Positions 11,147-21,227 of a stretch of 64,000 nucleotides of DNA are shown here, one piece after another (positions within the stretch are counted from its first letter, which is position 1; each line of letters starts with the position of its first letter). Made by a program: the position numbers and the translations under genes. The notes beneath the pieces were generated by a model. That model was not told where the DNA came from. It saw only the letters and a list, made by a program, of their open reading frames with translations, and made no database searches. The stretch is from assembly GCA_040437565.1 (NCBI GenBank), contig JBDOQK010000008.1, forward strand, positions 496,001 through 560,000, in the 5' to 3' direction. This DNA is from Albugo candida (lineage: Eukaryota > Oomycota > Peronosporomycetes > Albuginales).

Positions 11147-12882
11147 ATGCGCCTCCAGGTACAAGTTGACAGCATGCAATATGCAATTTCCTGCGGTGAA
11201 GGCTTGCAAACAATCAAATGGTTGGGACTTGCTGTGGCACAACGACATGCTCAGGCGCTTTATCATGGTCGATATCGAACGCGGAATTTGTCGAGTCAGC
11301 AAGGCTTCTATCTCCCTCTTCTCGTTTCTGCCGCAGTGCGTACTCTTTCTGTTCATAAGAAACTTGCTTATCATTCTCTTCAGAAAACCGGAGAGCTTCT
11401 CGCACCCAGCCTTCGAATTGCCGATACTTGCAAGGATGGAGACCGAATCATCGTCAAGCTTCAGGTTGTACATGAAGATTAGCGTCCATGAATGCCGCCT
11501 TGACACTCCTTTGTAGGAAGAGATTCTCATCGATGAAATTGGGGTTCCACAACTGAATTCATGGATCATAGCTGCATTCTACCATGATTGTATCGAAGCT
11601 CAGCTTCCGCAGACACTTGGTCTGACAAGTAGCTCAGCGCTGGTGGATGATATCGAAAGTATGCCTCAAGATCCCATGAAGGCATACACGCGATCGGAAG
11701 CAGCAATCCAGGGACTTTGTGGTCGCTTGCAATCTCCTACTGGGGTCGAAGCCGTTTTTACGCACGAATGGCGACGAATTCGAATAGATGAAATTCTTGA
11801 AAAAGCAGGTGTCGTGCTTGATACGAATATATCGTCCAAAAACACCAGCAGTTCAGTACGAGCTGATAATATGGCCAAAGTCAAAGAGAAAGAGAAATTA
11901 CAATCTCTTTTTTCCCAGCACTTTGCTTCATTGAATACAGCATATATGCATTACGCTGCGGGGTGCAATGAGTCGTTTTACGGGATGAATGGGTTTGAGT
12001 TTGCTCATTTCGTGCATGAATGTCAGCTTTGCGATCTCGGTACAGATCTTGGTACTCTCCAATATCTGATCGGTGTCACTTTAACAAAATCGGCGGATGA
12101 CTATGGCTCCATTCACGATCGTACAAAGCTTTCCCGAGTCGGTTTTCTTCACGTATTGATTCGACTGCTTCTTCGAGACTATTCCAAAATGCAGACGTCC
12201 TCTTCGGTTAGTGTAAATGCTTCTCATGAAAGCCCAGGCACAACGGGTGTCATGTCGGTGGTCACATACTTGGAGAATAAACTGACAAGCCAGGTTCTTC
12301 CCACAATCAAACGGCTGACTTCAGGCTATTTACGAGAGTTGACGCATCAAAAGGTACGCCCTGTCGAATCATCAGAAACCATCATACGAGTTTTTTCCTC
12401 TTTGCTAGAACATTGTAGCTCATTTCTTATACGCCCGACCGACTTTGACACTCCTATTCGAGCGATTGGCGCTTCAGACTCCTCAACCTGAGACTCAGAG
12501 TTCATCCGATGTGGCGTTGTCGAATCATCCAGGCAGTTGGCCACGTCTTCCAACAGCAGGACAAATCAAGCAGCTTCTCTACGATGCTGGTATATTTTGT
12601 TTTGGAGACTCTGACATCCATACTCAATTGTACGCAGAGGTACGATGAGCTCCATATCGTCGGCATTCTGTATCATTTGGTTTGTTCCAGAGTATTAAGC
12701 AGTGCGTGAGTGCAGCAGGAAACAACAACTTGGACGACCAAACGCTGGTATACGTGGAATTTATCGAAGTCATCGTAAACACGGCTCTGAGAACGCTGAC
12801 GGCCGATCAGCAGAATTTTCCACCAAAAGAAACGATTAGATTGGCTTTGCAAGCAATTTGTCGTGTCCAATGCGGTAAATAA
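11147..12882 (+). CDS. Conserved protein of unknown function, possible EF-hand-like segments
   Basis: Four exons (11147-11464, 11517-12353, 12409-12639, 12691-12882) keep phase and give 525 aa. I do not recognise a named family. The N-terminal 106 residues end in a block resembling a ubiquitin-like strand pattern (ELLAPSLRIADTCKDGDRII). The centre has a Phe-rich helix pattern typical of degenerate EF-hands (FYGMNGFEFAHFVHECQLCD), echoed near the C-terminus (LDDQTLVYVEFIEVIVNTAL). It starts 184 bp downstream of Acinus on the same strand and ends 65 bp from the convergent PH-domain gene. An earlier first exon cannot be excluded. A link to flagella or calcium is only a guess from the pattern. 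Confidence 0.75.
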
Positions 12883-12947
12883 ATGTCCATAGACACCTAT
12901 GGAAATGATTGATACAATATATATTTGCGTCTTGATTTGAGCTGGAA

Positions 12948-14966
12948 TCAGCTTCTAGGAATGCATTGCTTCAGACATTCGAACCACGCCCTCGTTGAAT
13001 CCACAGAATCGGCAATAATAAGAAGTTTTTTTCGATTTGCAAATGTCACAAGGATCCCAAACTCCTGATCGTGTGATGCGGCTATATCGACGACCATACC
13101 GATAGGCGATAATTGATGGTTCACATCATCGGCACATCCCACGATGCCCTGCTCTAGAACATAGAATCGACGATGTAGCTCTGGTTCTTTACCGGGCTCT
13201 GACAATGATAGCCATCCAGCATAGATGATTGACTCATTGTGTCGTTTTCTTGTCATAATGTATCGCTTCAGTTGAGCTTGGGAGTGGTCTTGTGAGGCAG
13301 CATCTGCCAATATCTTTCGCCAATGACTAGCGCTCTGATATGATTCAAGGAATACCCGCCAGAGACGTCCACTTTGCAATTTGATGCGCAGACCATGAAG
13401 CTTGTCGTCCCAATTAGACACTGAAACTACTTTCTCACAATGCAGTAATCTCGACGTAGAATCACGTGCATATCCTATCTCGTCTCCATGCAAAGTGAAA
13501 TACTGCAGTTTCCATTGTCGAAGAAGTCCGACTTGTTTGTACATCCAGCCGGAATAATTGGGACAGAATGAGTCGATGAACGAGCTTCGAATCGAAGTGA
13601 TTCCCCCAGGATGTACTGAGCGATCTAACGACGAAATCGCTGCTGAAATTGCTGTATACCATAACATGTGATCATCGTACGATTCTGCTTGCACCAGCAC
13701 AGACACATTTTCCAGCTCAATACCTAATCCAAAATCAAAACCCTCCGCTATTGTAATCCCAGTGACGTATCCCGAGCATTCTTCATCGATTGCTCCACTC
13801 GAAAGAGACGATAAACTCACCGACTTGGCGTGCTGGAAACTCGCGGGGTCTTCGTCCTGAGGAAGCTCTCGACATGATAAATAGCCATCGCCTTGTCGGA
13901 TGTGAAAAATACATCTCTTCCATTGATGCGAGCGCTTTGTGATTGTTTTCAAGGGACTGTAGCGATTGAGTATGCCTTCGTGACTTTTGTTCGAATTACG
14001 GAAAGAGTACGCTGTGGGTGCATCGGATGCGGCGATTCGTTTCTCTCGATCAATCGCTTCCTCAATTGCTTTGATCCATTTTTGTGCCTGCCCTCCAGAC
14101 TCGCAGCACGCATTTAATGTAAAGTTTCGAGCTTCAAATACAAGACCATGAGCCTCTTGATCCCACGTTTTGATACATTTGAGCATTCCGATTGCTTCGG
14201 GTGTGTGTCCTGGTTTCTTGCTGTAACGTAGCTCCAAGCCCGATAAAATGACATAATACTGCTTCCAGCGAGAGCGATTCGAGCCATTTGCTATTGTAAG
14301 CCAACCGGAGCACGGTATGATCCCATTTTGTGCACGTTGGTTGTTAAACGACGAGAATCTTCTTCGAGTGGATCCAACAGGCATCATGCTTTCGGAATCG
14401 GTGTGTACACTTGCATAAGGCCTGAAGAGCGGAGGTAAAGGCTGCGGAAGCGATTGTCGTAAGACGTTGTCGCCATGAGAATCTTGTGTCTGATCTTCGT
14501 GCATTAAGTCTCTGATACGGAGGTCTTCTATAGTGCAAGGCACAGTACATCTCCGATTTGCGCTCCGAACTTTGCCTCCTGATGGCATAATAGCGACATA
14601 ATTCCCGGTTTGAACTGGAATACTGATAAGTGTTGGGTCCATCAACTTATCGGAATATGAGCTTCCAGAGGCGGTTTTCTCAAACGGAATGATCAAACTC
14701 TCTGAATGTACCGAATTACTTTCTTTCTCATTACGTAACTCCTCATGTTTCGAGATTATGTCGTCGTTATCCTCACGTAATGCCGCATTGTCAAACACAT
14801 GCATTCTCTCTGTAAAATTTGATGTTGGTTGTAAGAATGATGGTTTGTGCTCCAAGGAAGAAGTTGAAGTTGAAGCGGACACAGAACAAGGAGAAATCGT
14901 CGAGTTACCCACGCAAGACGGATCTGCAACCTGACTATTGTGCGGGATTTGTGTAAAAATATTCAT
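12948..14966 (-). CDS. Four-PH-domain protein
   Basis: Single exon, 672 aa. The first 215 residues are Ser-rich and look disordered. Four pleckstrin-homology-type repeats follow: residues about 220-305 (CSGWLTIAN, ending in WIKAIEEAI), 328-447 (less typical, with a long insertion), 471-558 (YSGWMYKQVGLLRQWKLQYF, ending HWRKILADA) and 582-671 (YAGWLSLSE, ending AWFECLKQCI). Each canonical copy shows the opening GW and the closing Trp-bearing helix. PH domains bind phosphoinositides or proteins, so a membrane-adaptor role is likely, but no catalytic domain is present to fix it. The stop lies close to the convergent upstream gene's stop. Confidence 0.9.
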   Translation of the reverse strand: MNIFTQIPHNSQVADPSCVGNSTISPCSVSASTSTSSLEHKPSFLQPTSNFTERMHVFDNAALREDNDDIISKHEELRNEKESNSVHSESLIIPFEKTASGSSYSDKLMDPTLISIPVQTGNYVAIMPSGGKVRSANRRCTVPCTIEDLRIRDLMHEDQTQDSHGDNVLRQSLPQPLPPLFRPYASVHTDSESMMPVGSTRRRFSSFNNQRAQNGIIPCSGWLTIANGSNRSRWKQYYVILSGLELRYSKKPGHTPEAIGMLKCIKTWDQEAHGLVFEARNFTLNACCESGGQAQKWIKAIEEAIDREKRIAASDAPTAYSFRNSNKSHEGILNRYSPLKTITKRSHQWKRCIFHIRQGDGYLSCRELPQDEDPASFQHAKSVSLSSLSSGAIDEECSGYVTGITIAEGFDFGLGIELENVSVLVQAESYDDHMLWYTAISAAISSLDRSVHPGGITSIRSSFIDSFCPNYSGWMYKQVGLLRQWKLQYFTLHGDEIGYARDSTSRLLHCEKVVSVSNWDDKLHGLRIKLQSGRLWRVFLESYQSASHWRKILADAASQDHSQAQLKRYIMTRKRHNESIIYAGWLSLSEPGKEPELHRRFYVLEQGIVGCADDVNHQLSPIGMVVDIAASHDQEFGILVTFANRKKLLIIADSVDSTRAWFECLKQCIPRS

Positions 14967-15847
14967 TTTGGTGGCTTCGAGGTGTGTACGTATCAGGCGT
15001 GTGTAACAAAATCGTTTGACCAGCCCCGTACTAGAATGTATGAGTCCGCAGTATGGAAGTGAATTTTTGCGTAGTTTGATTGCTGACTCTTATCGTTCTT
15101 TTTGATGTGGCACGTAGCACTAGGATGCGATTCACAGATTATTGTCAGAAAAACTTCTATACCTTGTTTTATACCTAGAAAGTATTGCAATTCACTCCCA
15201 TTGGTTTTGGCGGAGGAAAGGCTGAGATAGAGGTTAAGGGGACGCAGGAGAGGAGCTGGAAGGTCAGCGTGAGTGGAGTGAACCCATCGTATTCATTTTG
15301 ACAGAATATAATGTTCTATATTTCCACAAATTCTTNNNNNNNNNNNNNNNNNNNNNNNNNNNNNNNNNNNNNNNNNNNNNNNNNNNNNNNNNNNNNNNNN
15401 NNNNNNNNNNNNNNNNNNNNNNNNNNNNNNNNNNNTGAGTGGAGTGAACCCATCGTATTCATTTTGACAGAATATAATGTTCTATATTTCCACAAATTCT
15501 TAGCATTCGAATCCTGGCTAAAAGCACGTATGTCGTCTAAGCGGTGACATGTTTGGACGTACATCATAACCAAGAACAATTTCTGGTATCAGAAAGGCAA
15601 GTAGAGTCGATTGTACATCACAAAAATATTCACTTCGATGACGCAAAAGAATTCTCTCGTAATGAATACAATGAACTGATTCCTTCTCCTTCGTCCTTAG
15701 TGTGTCAGCAACTTCTGGACACAATAGAGAAGTTCACGTGGTACTATATCATATATCAGAATTCGCATATGATTCTCCTTTGTTACAAACGTGTCACAAA
15801 ACGGTCTTTACAGCACCTACTTTAGAGTTAATCTAGGACCGATATCG
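14967..15847. other. Intergenic with assembly gap (66-bp overlap)
   Basis: This spacer between the PH-protein start (-) and WDR55 (+) contains 100 N at 15336-15435, flanked by an identical 66 bp (15270-15335 and 15436-15501). An open frame at 15544-15825 lacks an ATG and a recognisable product; I could not connect it by splicing to WDR55, so no gene is called. Confidence 0.6.
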
Positions 15848-17401
15848 ATGGCGCACGTTCCGGATGACATTATCTGCAAGAACGATGTCTTTGACATCGA
15901 TTTTCACCCGCATCAGAATATCATCGGCGTTGCATGCATCACTGGTGCCGTTCAAGTGTACGTACTATCCTATGCTCAGCACGAGGTCATAATTCATCTC
16001 AATAGCGTTCGGTACGCACCGACCGAGAATCAGGATTTGCTTCATTTGAAGTATCATCAGGATGCGTGCAGAGCCATCAAATTCGACAGCTCAGGTCAAG
16101 GTGGGGATCTTTTTTGCATATATACGCCTTAAATTTGAGCATTACTGGCCGCATGGACAGCGCTACTAAGTGCTTCCAGCGATCGCTCTATTCGAGCATT
16201 CGACACGAATGGAAGCGCAATATGGGCAGAACTACGAGCTCACGAGTAAGTTCATGCGTACACAACTGTTTCCCATTGATACTGACCAAAATTAAGTGCT
16301 CCAATCAATCGCCTGGAAGAGGTCAGTAACAATGTATTTGCAAGTGGCGATGACGCTGGATGCATCAAGGTTCGCTTTCGCTTCTATTATACGGATGGTC
16401 CTCTATTCAGATTAATATGTGTGGGTGATAGCTTTGGGATATGCGTCAACATCGCCAAATTGTAGAGTGGAAAGAGCACACGGTTCGATGCTTCTTCAGC
16501 ATTTATTAGTTATTTTATCCAAATATGTTCCAATAGGATTACATCTCCGATTTTGCATGTAACGATGCTCAANNNNNNNNNNNNNNNNNNNNNNNNNNNN
16601 NNNNNNNNNNNNNNNNNNNNNNNNNNNNNNNNNNNNNNNNNNNNNNNNNNNNNNNNNNNNNNNNNNNNNNNNAGGATTACATCTCCGATTTTGCATGTAA
16701 CGATGCTCAAGATCACATTCTAGCAACAAGGTACACTTATTCTCCAATGAATGAACAGGAAACAGTACAGATGTCCTAATTTGTAGTGGCGATGGGCGTT
16801 TATCTGTGTACGACTTGAGAAAACATAAAGTGGCAGGGAAAAGCGATGAACTTGAAGATGAATTACTCTCAGTTTGTATCATCAAAAGTGGTTGGAAAGT
16901 TGTCTGTGGATCACAGGACGGTGTTTTGGTGATCTTTTCATGGGACACGTGGGGCGATATGTCGGATCGATTTCCAGGACACCCCGACTCGGTGGAAACG
17001 ATGCTCAAGATTGACGATGATACGATTCTTACTGGCTCATGTGACGGGATCATACGGTCAGTCATACACGTTTTCTCCACTTCTATTCCACTGTGATTGC
17101 TCGTGCTAGCATCGTACAAATATTTCCAAACAAATTGCTGGGGTTACTGGGCGATCATGAAGATTTTCCGGTGGAAGTGATAAAGTTTTCTCCGGACAAA
17201 CGATTGCTTGGCAGTGTGTCTCATGTGAATAAAGTTCATTTTTGGGACACAGCGTTTCTCTTCGAAGACGATCCAGAAAATGAGGATGCTGGTGAATCAA
17301 TGAGTGATGACGATGTCAGTGAAACAACTGCGCGGCCTGAAGCTTTACACAATCGGCAAGAAATGAAAAATGCCAACGAGGTTTTTTTTTCGGATCTATA
17401 G
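15848..17401 (+). CDS. WDR55: WD-repeat protein 55 (Jip5)
   Basis: WDR55/Jip5 is a nucleolar WD40 protein needed for ribosome biogenesis. Seven exons keep phase once the gap overlap is removed: 15848-16100, 16161-16245, 16297-16369, 16432-16482, 16675-16730, 16787-17056, 17110-17401, giving 359 aa. WD-type units are visible throughout: DIDFHPHQNIIGVACITGAV, LLSASSDRSIRAFDTNGSAI, LWDMRQHRQIVEWKEHT, LATSGDGRLSVYDLRK, DDTILTGSCDGIIR and LGSVSHVNKVHFWDTA. An acidic tail follows and the protein ends in FFSDL, like other family members. The start is the first ATG ahead of the first WD strand. The gap at 16573-16672 interrupts exon 5 artificially. Confidence 0.92.
16535..16710. repeat. Assembly gap inside WDR55 exon 5 (38-bp overlap)
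   Basis: 100 N at 16573-16672. The 38 bp at 16535-16572 recur exactly at 16673-16710. Collapsing them gives an uninterrupted exon in phase, so the gap has no real content. Confidence 0.9.
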
Positions 17402-17739
17402 ACGTGAAAAACATTGATCCAATCCATTGACAGCGCCGCTCATTCACTTTAACAGTGTTCGTGCATACATTTTGTATACGGGTGCCAAGCTCCGACTATT
17501 TCATGCCTAATATATCATCATTTCAGCTTTAGCCCGCGTTTGCATGACGGTAAGTCTCTCGTCTTCTATCAGCAGCCTCACTGGGCATAAGAATAGCGGC
17601 CTTATCTGCGTTGTGGCTAAATTAAGAATGTGGTTCGTACGAGGAGGAAGTCACACAAATGAGGTAAATATGAGTCTTAGGACCACGCCGATATGCTGTA
17701 CATTGCACGATCATTTTCAAAAACGACTGCGTGCGAATA
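17402..17739. other. Spacer between WDR55 and the PKG gene
   Basis: This spacer holds the upstream region of the kinase gene. A splice-donor-like GTAAGT follows an ATG near 17543, so a short upstream exon or 5' UTR intron of the kinase is possible, but I found no exon that reads convincingly into it. Confidence 0.4.
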
Positions 17740-20700
17740 ATGGATCGACACTTTGCTATTTTTCCGCTACCAGCTCCGACCGAGCTTTTTAATAAAGGTA
17801 GCTCTAAAGCAAGGTCAGTTCCCGCGCCAAGCTTGCTCGATGATGGTATTAGATCATTTTCAGGACCCGATAAAGCAGCTTTTATCTCGAGTGAGAAGGC
17901 TTTGCGTCGGATACGCATCAATGAGGCATCCGTAGAGCCGAGTGATATCAGCCTTCTGGCTACCAAACATGTTGTCAAGTGTCCCGACTCCAAGTCGATG
18001 CTTGTTAAAGCGGCGAGAAATCACTATCTACTCCGATTTTTGAATGAACGCGAGATTGCAGAAATGATTAATATTATGACGCAGACAACGATCCAGCCCG
18101 GGCAGAATATCATCACACAGGGATCACCGGGTCGCTGTTTTTATATACTCGAAAGCGGAGTATGCGAAGTTCTCATCAACAACAAACGCATCGGCTGGTA
18201 CAAAAATGGAGATGCCTTTGGAGAGCTTGCACTCTTATACAATTGTCCCCGTGCTGCCACAATTCGCTCTGTAGATGTGTGCATTCTTTGGTCAGTCGAT
18301 CGTACAATGTTTCGTAAAATCATTGCCACAACATCGGCGGAAGCACAAAATACCCGATACAATTTTTTGAAGAATGTCGAGCTGTTCAAAGCGCTCAATA
18401 ACGATCAACTCCATCTCGTAGCTTCTGCTTTGCGATTACACAGCTTTGAGAATGGCGAGTATATTCTCCGGCAGGGTGAGAAGGGAAATACATTTTACAT
18501 CATCATAGAAGGTCAAGTGAGCTGCACAGCAAGAGGTACAGGTGCTGACGATAATGAAAAACAGCTCATGATACTCGATCCAGGTTCTTATTTTGGTGAA
18601 ATGGCGCTAATGCTGAATGAACCCCGACAAGCTAATTGCATAGCCATCAGTGACGTCAAATGTTACGCTATGGATCAAAAACAATTCACGACTTTGTTGG
18701 GGCCTCTACATGCTTTGATCGATCGACAAATGCGTATTCGGGTTCTTCGAAGTGTTCCCTTACTTTCTTCTCTTAAAGACGATGAGCTTGATCTACTTGC
18801 TCACAATCTGAATGTCATTGTATTCGAAGACAACGATGTGATTATCGTTGAAGGCGATGACGCTGATACATTTTACATGATTTCGGATGGGATCGTCAGC
18901 ATACAGAGAGGCGATATCGAGATTTTAAAGCTTCATTCGGGAGAATTTTTTGGTGAGCGTTCTCTTCTATTCAATGAGCCTCGTGCTGCAACGTGTATCG
19001 CCGTCGGTCGAGTAGAATGTCTCACTTTGAATCGTACTACTTTCGAGAAGATGCTGGGTCAATTGGAGCACATCATGCAGCGCGAAATGAGAAGACAAGA
19101 GCGGATGCAAACATTCGCTTTCGATGGACTGAAACAACGTCAGCGTACGAATCGATCGTTGGGAATCAAGAGAAAATATGTGGAGCTGCAGGAATTAGAG
19201 AAAATTCGCATTATCGGCACGGGAACCTTTGGACGTGTCTATCTCGTCCATCATCCTCTGACAAATCAGGCTTTTGCACTCAAATGTATGCAGAAAGCGA
19301 ATATCGTTTCAAGCCAACAAGAACGAAGCATTTTGAACGAGAAATGCATTGTGTCGGAATGTGATCATCCATTCATTCTCAAACTCGTCGAGACGTTTAG
19401 TGACAAAGATCAGCTTTACATGCTCTTCAAACTTGTTCCTGGTGGCGAATTATGGTCACTTCTCTACCAGGATCCACCAAAAGTATCGCCAAAAGGACCT
19501 TCTGGGGCGTTCATAACATCAACTGCGAGGTTTTACGCAGCGAATGTCATTGAGATACTACGATATCTNNNNNNNNNNNNNNNNNNNNNNNNNNNNNNNN
19601 NNNNNNNNNNNNNNNNNNNNNNNNNNNNNNNNNNNNNNNNNNNNNNNNNNNNNNNNNNNNNNNNNNNNAGTGACAAAGATCAGCTTTACATGCTCTTCAA
19701 ACTTGTTCCTGGTGGCGAATTATGGTCACTTCTCTACCAGGATCCACCAAAAGTATCGCCAAAAGGACCTTCTGGGGCGTTCATAACATCAACTGCGAGG
19801 TTTTACGCAGCGAATGTCATTGAGATACTACGATATCTTCAAGAAGAGAACATTGCCTATCGGGATCTCAAGCCCGAGAATTTGGTTTTGGACGATATGG
19901 GCTATTTAAAATTGGTTGATTTTGGGTTTGCAAAACGTGTACCATACTACAAAGCCGGCTCCATCCACGAGAGATCATTCACATTATGCGGTACACCCGA
20001 ATATCTGGCACCCGAATTGGTGCTAAATAAAGGGCACGGGAAGGCTGTTGACCATTGGGCCCTCGGGTGCCTTCTGTACGAATTACTTGTCGGACGGACT
20101 CCATTTCATCACAAATCGCAGAGTAGAATCTTTGAGAAGATTCTTTTAGGGCGCGAGCATATCATCTTTCCATCTAGTTTCGATAAAGATGCCAAGGATC
20201 TTGTACTTGGGCTTCTAGAGCCAAATCCAGGATTGCGATTGGGATCGTTGGCTGGCGGTATGCAGGACGTAATGAAGCATTCCTTTTTCACAGGTTTTGA
20301 TTGGAATGCGCTCGTGGCGAAATCGTTAGTTGCTCCATACGTACCCGAAGTGAAGGATTCTCTGGACGTTCACAATTTCGACATTTACCCCGAGGACGGA
20401 GAAATTCTTCCATACAACGGGCCTGATGAATTATTTGATGANNNNNNNNNNNNNNNNNNNNNNNNNNNNNNNNNNNNNNNNNNNNNNNNNNNNNNNNNNN
20501 NNNNNNNNNNNNNNNNNNNNNNNNNNNNNNNNNNNNNNNNNCCCGAGAATTTGGTTTTGGACGATATGGGCTATTTAAAATTGGTTGATTTTGGGTTTGC
20601 AAAACGTGTACCATACTACAAAGCCGGCTCCATCCACGAGAGATCATTCACATTATGCGGTACACCCGAATATCTGGCACCCGAATTGGTGCTAAATAAA

Positions 20701-21117
20701 GGGCACGGGAAGGCTGTTGACCATTGGGCCCTCGGGTGCCTTCTGTACGAATTACTTGTCGGACGGACTCCATTTCATCACAAATCGCAGAGTAGAATCT
20801 TTGAGAAGATTCTTTTAGGGCGCGAGCATATCATCTTTCCATCTAGTTTCGATAAAGATGCCAAGGATCTTGTACTTGGGCTTCTAGAGCCAAATCCAGG
20901 ATTGCGATTGGGATCGTTGGCTGGCGGTATGCAGGACGTAATGAAGCATTCCTTTTTCACAGGTTTTGATTGGAATGCGCTCGTGGCGAAATCGTTAGTT
21001 GCTCCATACGTACCCGAAGTGAAGGATTCTCTGGACGTTCACAATTTCGACATTTACCCCGAGGACGGAGAAATTCTTCCATACAACGGGCCTGATGAAT
21101 TATTTGATGAATTTTAG
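17740..21117 (+). CDS. PKG: cGMP-dependent-type protein kinase, three cyclic-nucleotide sites
   Basis: AGC-family Ser/Thr kinase activated by cyclic nucleotides. The apparent frame is inflated by two contig overlaps. Removing 270 and 669 nt leaves 813 codons in phase, hence 812 aa. Three cNMP-binding domains lie at residues about 95-205, 214-322 and 340-440, with phosphate-binding cassettes FGELALLYNCPRAAT, FGEMALMLNEPRQAN and FGERSLLFNEPRAAT. The kinase starts near 485: glycine loop GTGTFGRVY, lysine in FALKCMQ, catalytic YRDLKPEN, DFGFAK, activation segment FTLCGTPEYLAPE. The tail ends DELFDEF, an AGC-type C-terminal extension. The first in-frame ATG (17740) is used; the frame opens at a GTG nine bases earlier. 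CFAP54 starts 111 bp downstream on the same strand. Confidence 0.95.
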   Translation: MDRHFAIFPLPAPTELFNKGSSKARSVPAPSLLDDGIRSFSGPDKAAFISSEKALRRIRINEASVEPSDISLLATKHVVKCPDSKSMLVKAARNHYLLRFLNEREIAEMINIMTQTTIQPGQNIITQGSPGRCFYILESGVCEVLINNKRIGWYKNGDAFGELALLYNCPRAATIRSVDVCILWSVDRTMFRKIIATTSAEAQNTRYNFLKNVELFKALNNDQLHLVASALRLHSFENGEYILRQGEKGNTFYIIIEGQVSCTARGTGADDNEKQLMILDPGSYFGEMALMLNEPRQANCIAISDVKCYAMDQKQFTTLLGPLHALIDRQMRIRVLRSVPLLSSLKDDELDLLAHNLNVIVFEDNDVIIVEGDDADTFYMISDGIVSIQRGDIEILKLHSGEFFGERSLLFNEPRAATCIAVGRVECLTLNRTTFEKMLGQLEHIMQREMRRQERMQTFAFDGLKQRQRTNRSLGIKRKYVELQELEKIRIIGTGTFGRVYLVHHPLTNQAFALKCMQKANIVSSQQERSILNEKCIVSECDHPFILKLVETFSDKDQLYMLFKLVPGGELWSLLYQDPPKVSPKGPSGAFITSTARFYAANVIEILRYXXXXXXXXXXXXXXXXXXXXXXXXXXXXXXXXXXSDKDQLYMLFKLVPGGELWSLLYQDPPKVSPKGPSGAFITSTARFYAANVIEILRYLQEENIAYRDLKPENLVLDDMGYLKLVDFGFAKRVPYYKAGSIHERSFTLCGTPEYLAPELVLNKGHGKAVDHWALGCLLYELLVGRTPFHHKSQSRIFEKILLGREHIIFPSSFDKDAKDLVLGLLEPNPGLRLGSLAGGMQDVMKHSFFTGFDWNALVAKSLVAPYVPEVKDSLDVHNFDIYPEDGEILPYNGPDELFDXXXXXXXXXXXXXXXXXXXXXXXXXXXXXXXXXXPENLVLDDMGYLKLVDFGFAKRVPYYKAGSIHERSFTLCGTPEYLAPELVLNKGHGKAVDHWALGCLLYELLVGRTPFHHKSQSRIFEKILLGREHIIFPSSFDKDAKDLVLGLLEPNPGLRLGSLAGGMQDVMKHSFFTGFDWNALVAKSLVAPYVPEVKDSLDVHNFDIYPEDGEILPYNGPDELFDEF
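19399..19838. repeat. Assembly gap in PKG (170-bp overlap)
   Basis: 100 N at 19569-19668. The 170 bp at 19399-19568 recur at 19669-19838 without visible difference. The offset of 270 is a multiple of three, so the reading frame survives and mimics an internal duplication. Confidence 0.93.
19873..21110. repeat. Assembly gap in PKG (569-bp overlap)
   Basis: 100 N at 20442-20541. The 569 bp at 19873-20441 recur at 20542-21110. The offset of 669 also keeps frame, creating a false second catalytic loop, DFG and activation segment. Confidence 0.93.
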
Positions 21118-21227
21118 ATTTTGTAATGATAGATCTCAACGCATACAGAAACTATTAGCCTTCATTGTTCTCTGTGTTTGTACGATCTTGTTTTCTTCCA
21201 TCCAAGTAGGCGCCCAGTTAACGTGTA

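Noticed and set aside
15544-15825. 93-codon plus-strand frame before WDR55
   Set aside because: No ATG at its start and no workable splice into WDR55; no domain.
19669-21117. Tandem extra kinase segments in PKG
   Set aside because: Repeats coincide exactly with gap edges; collapsing gives a normal kinase.
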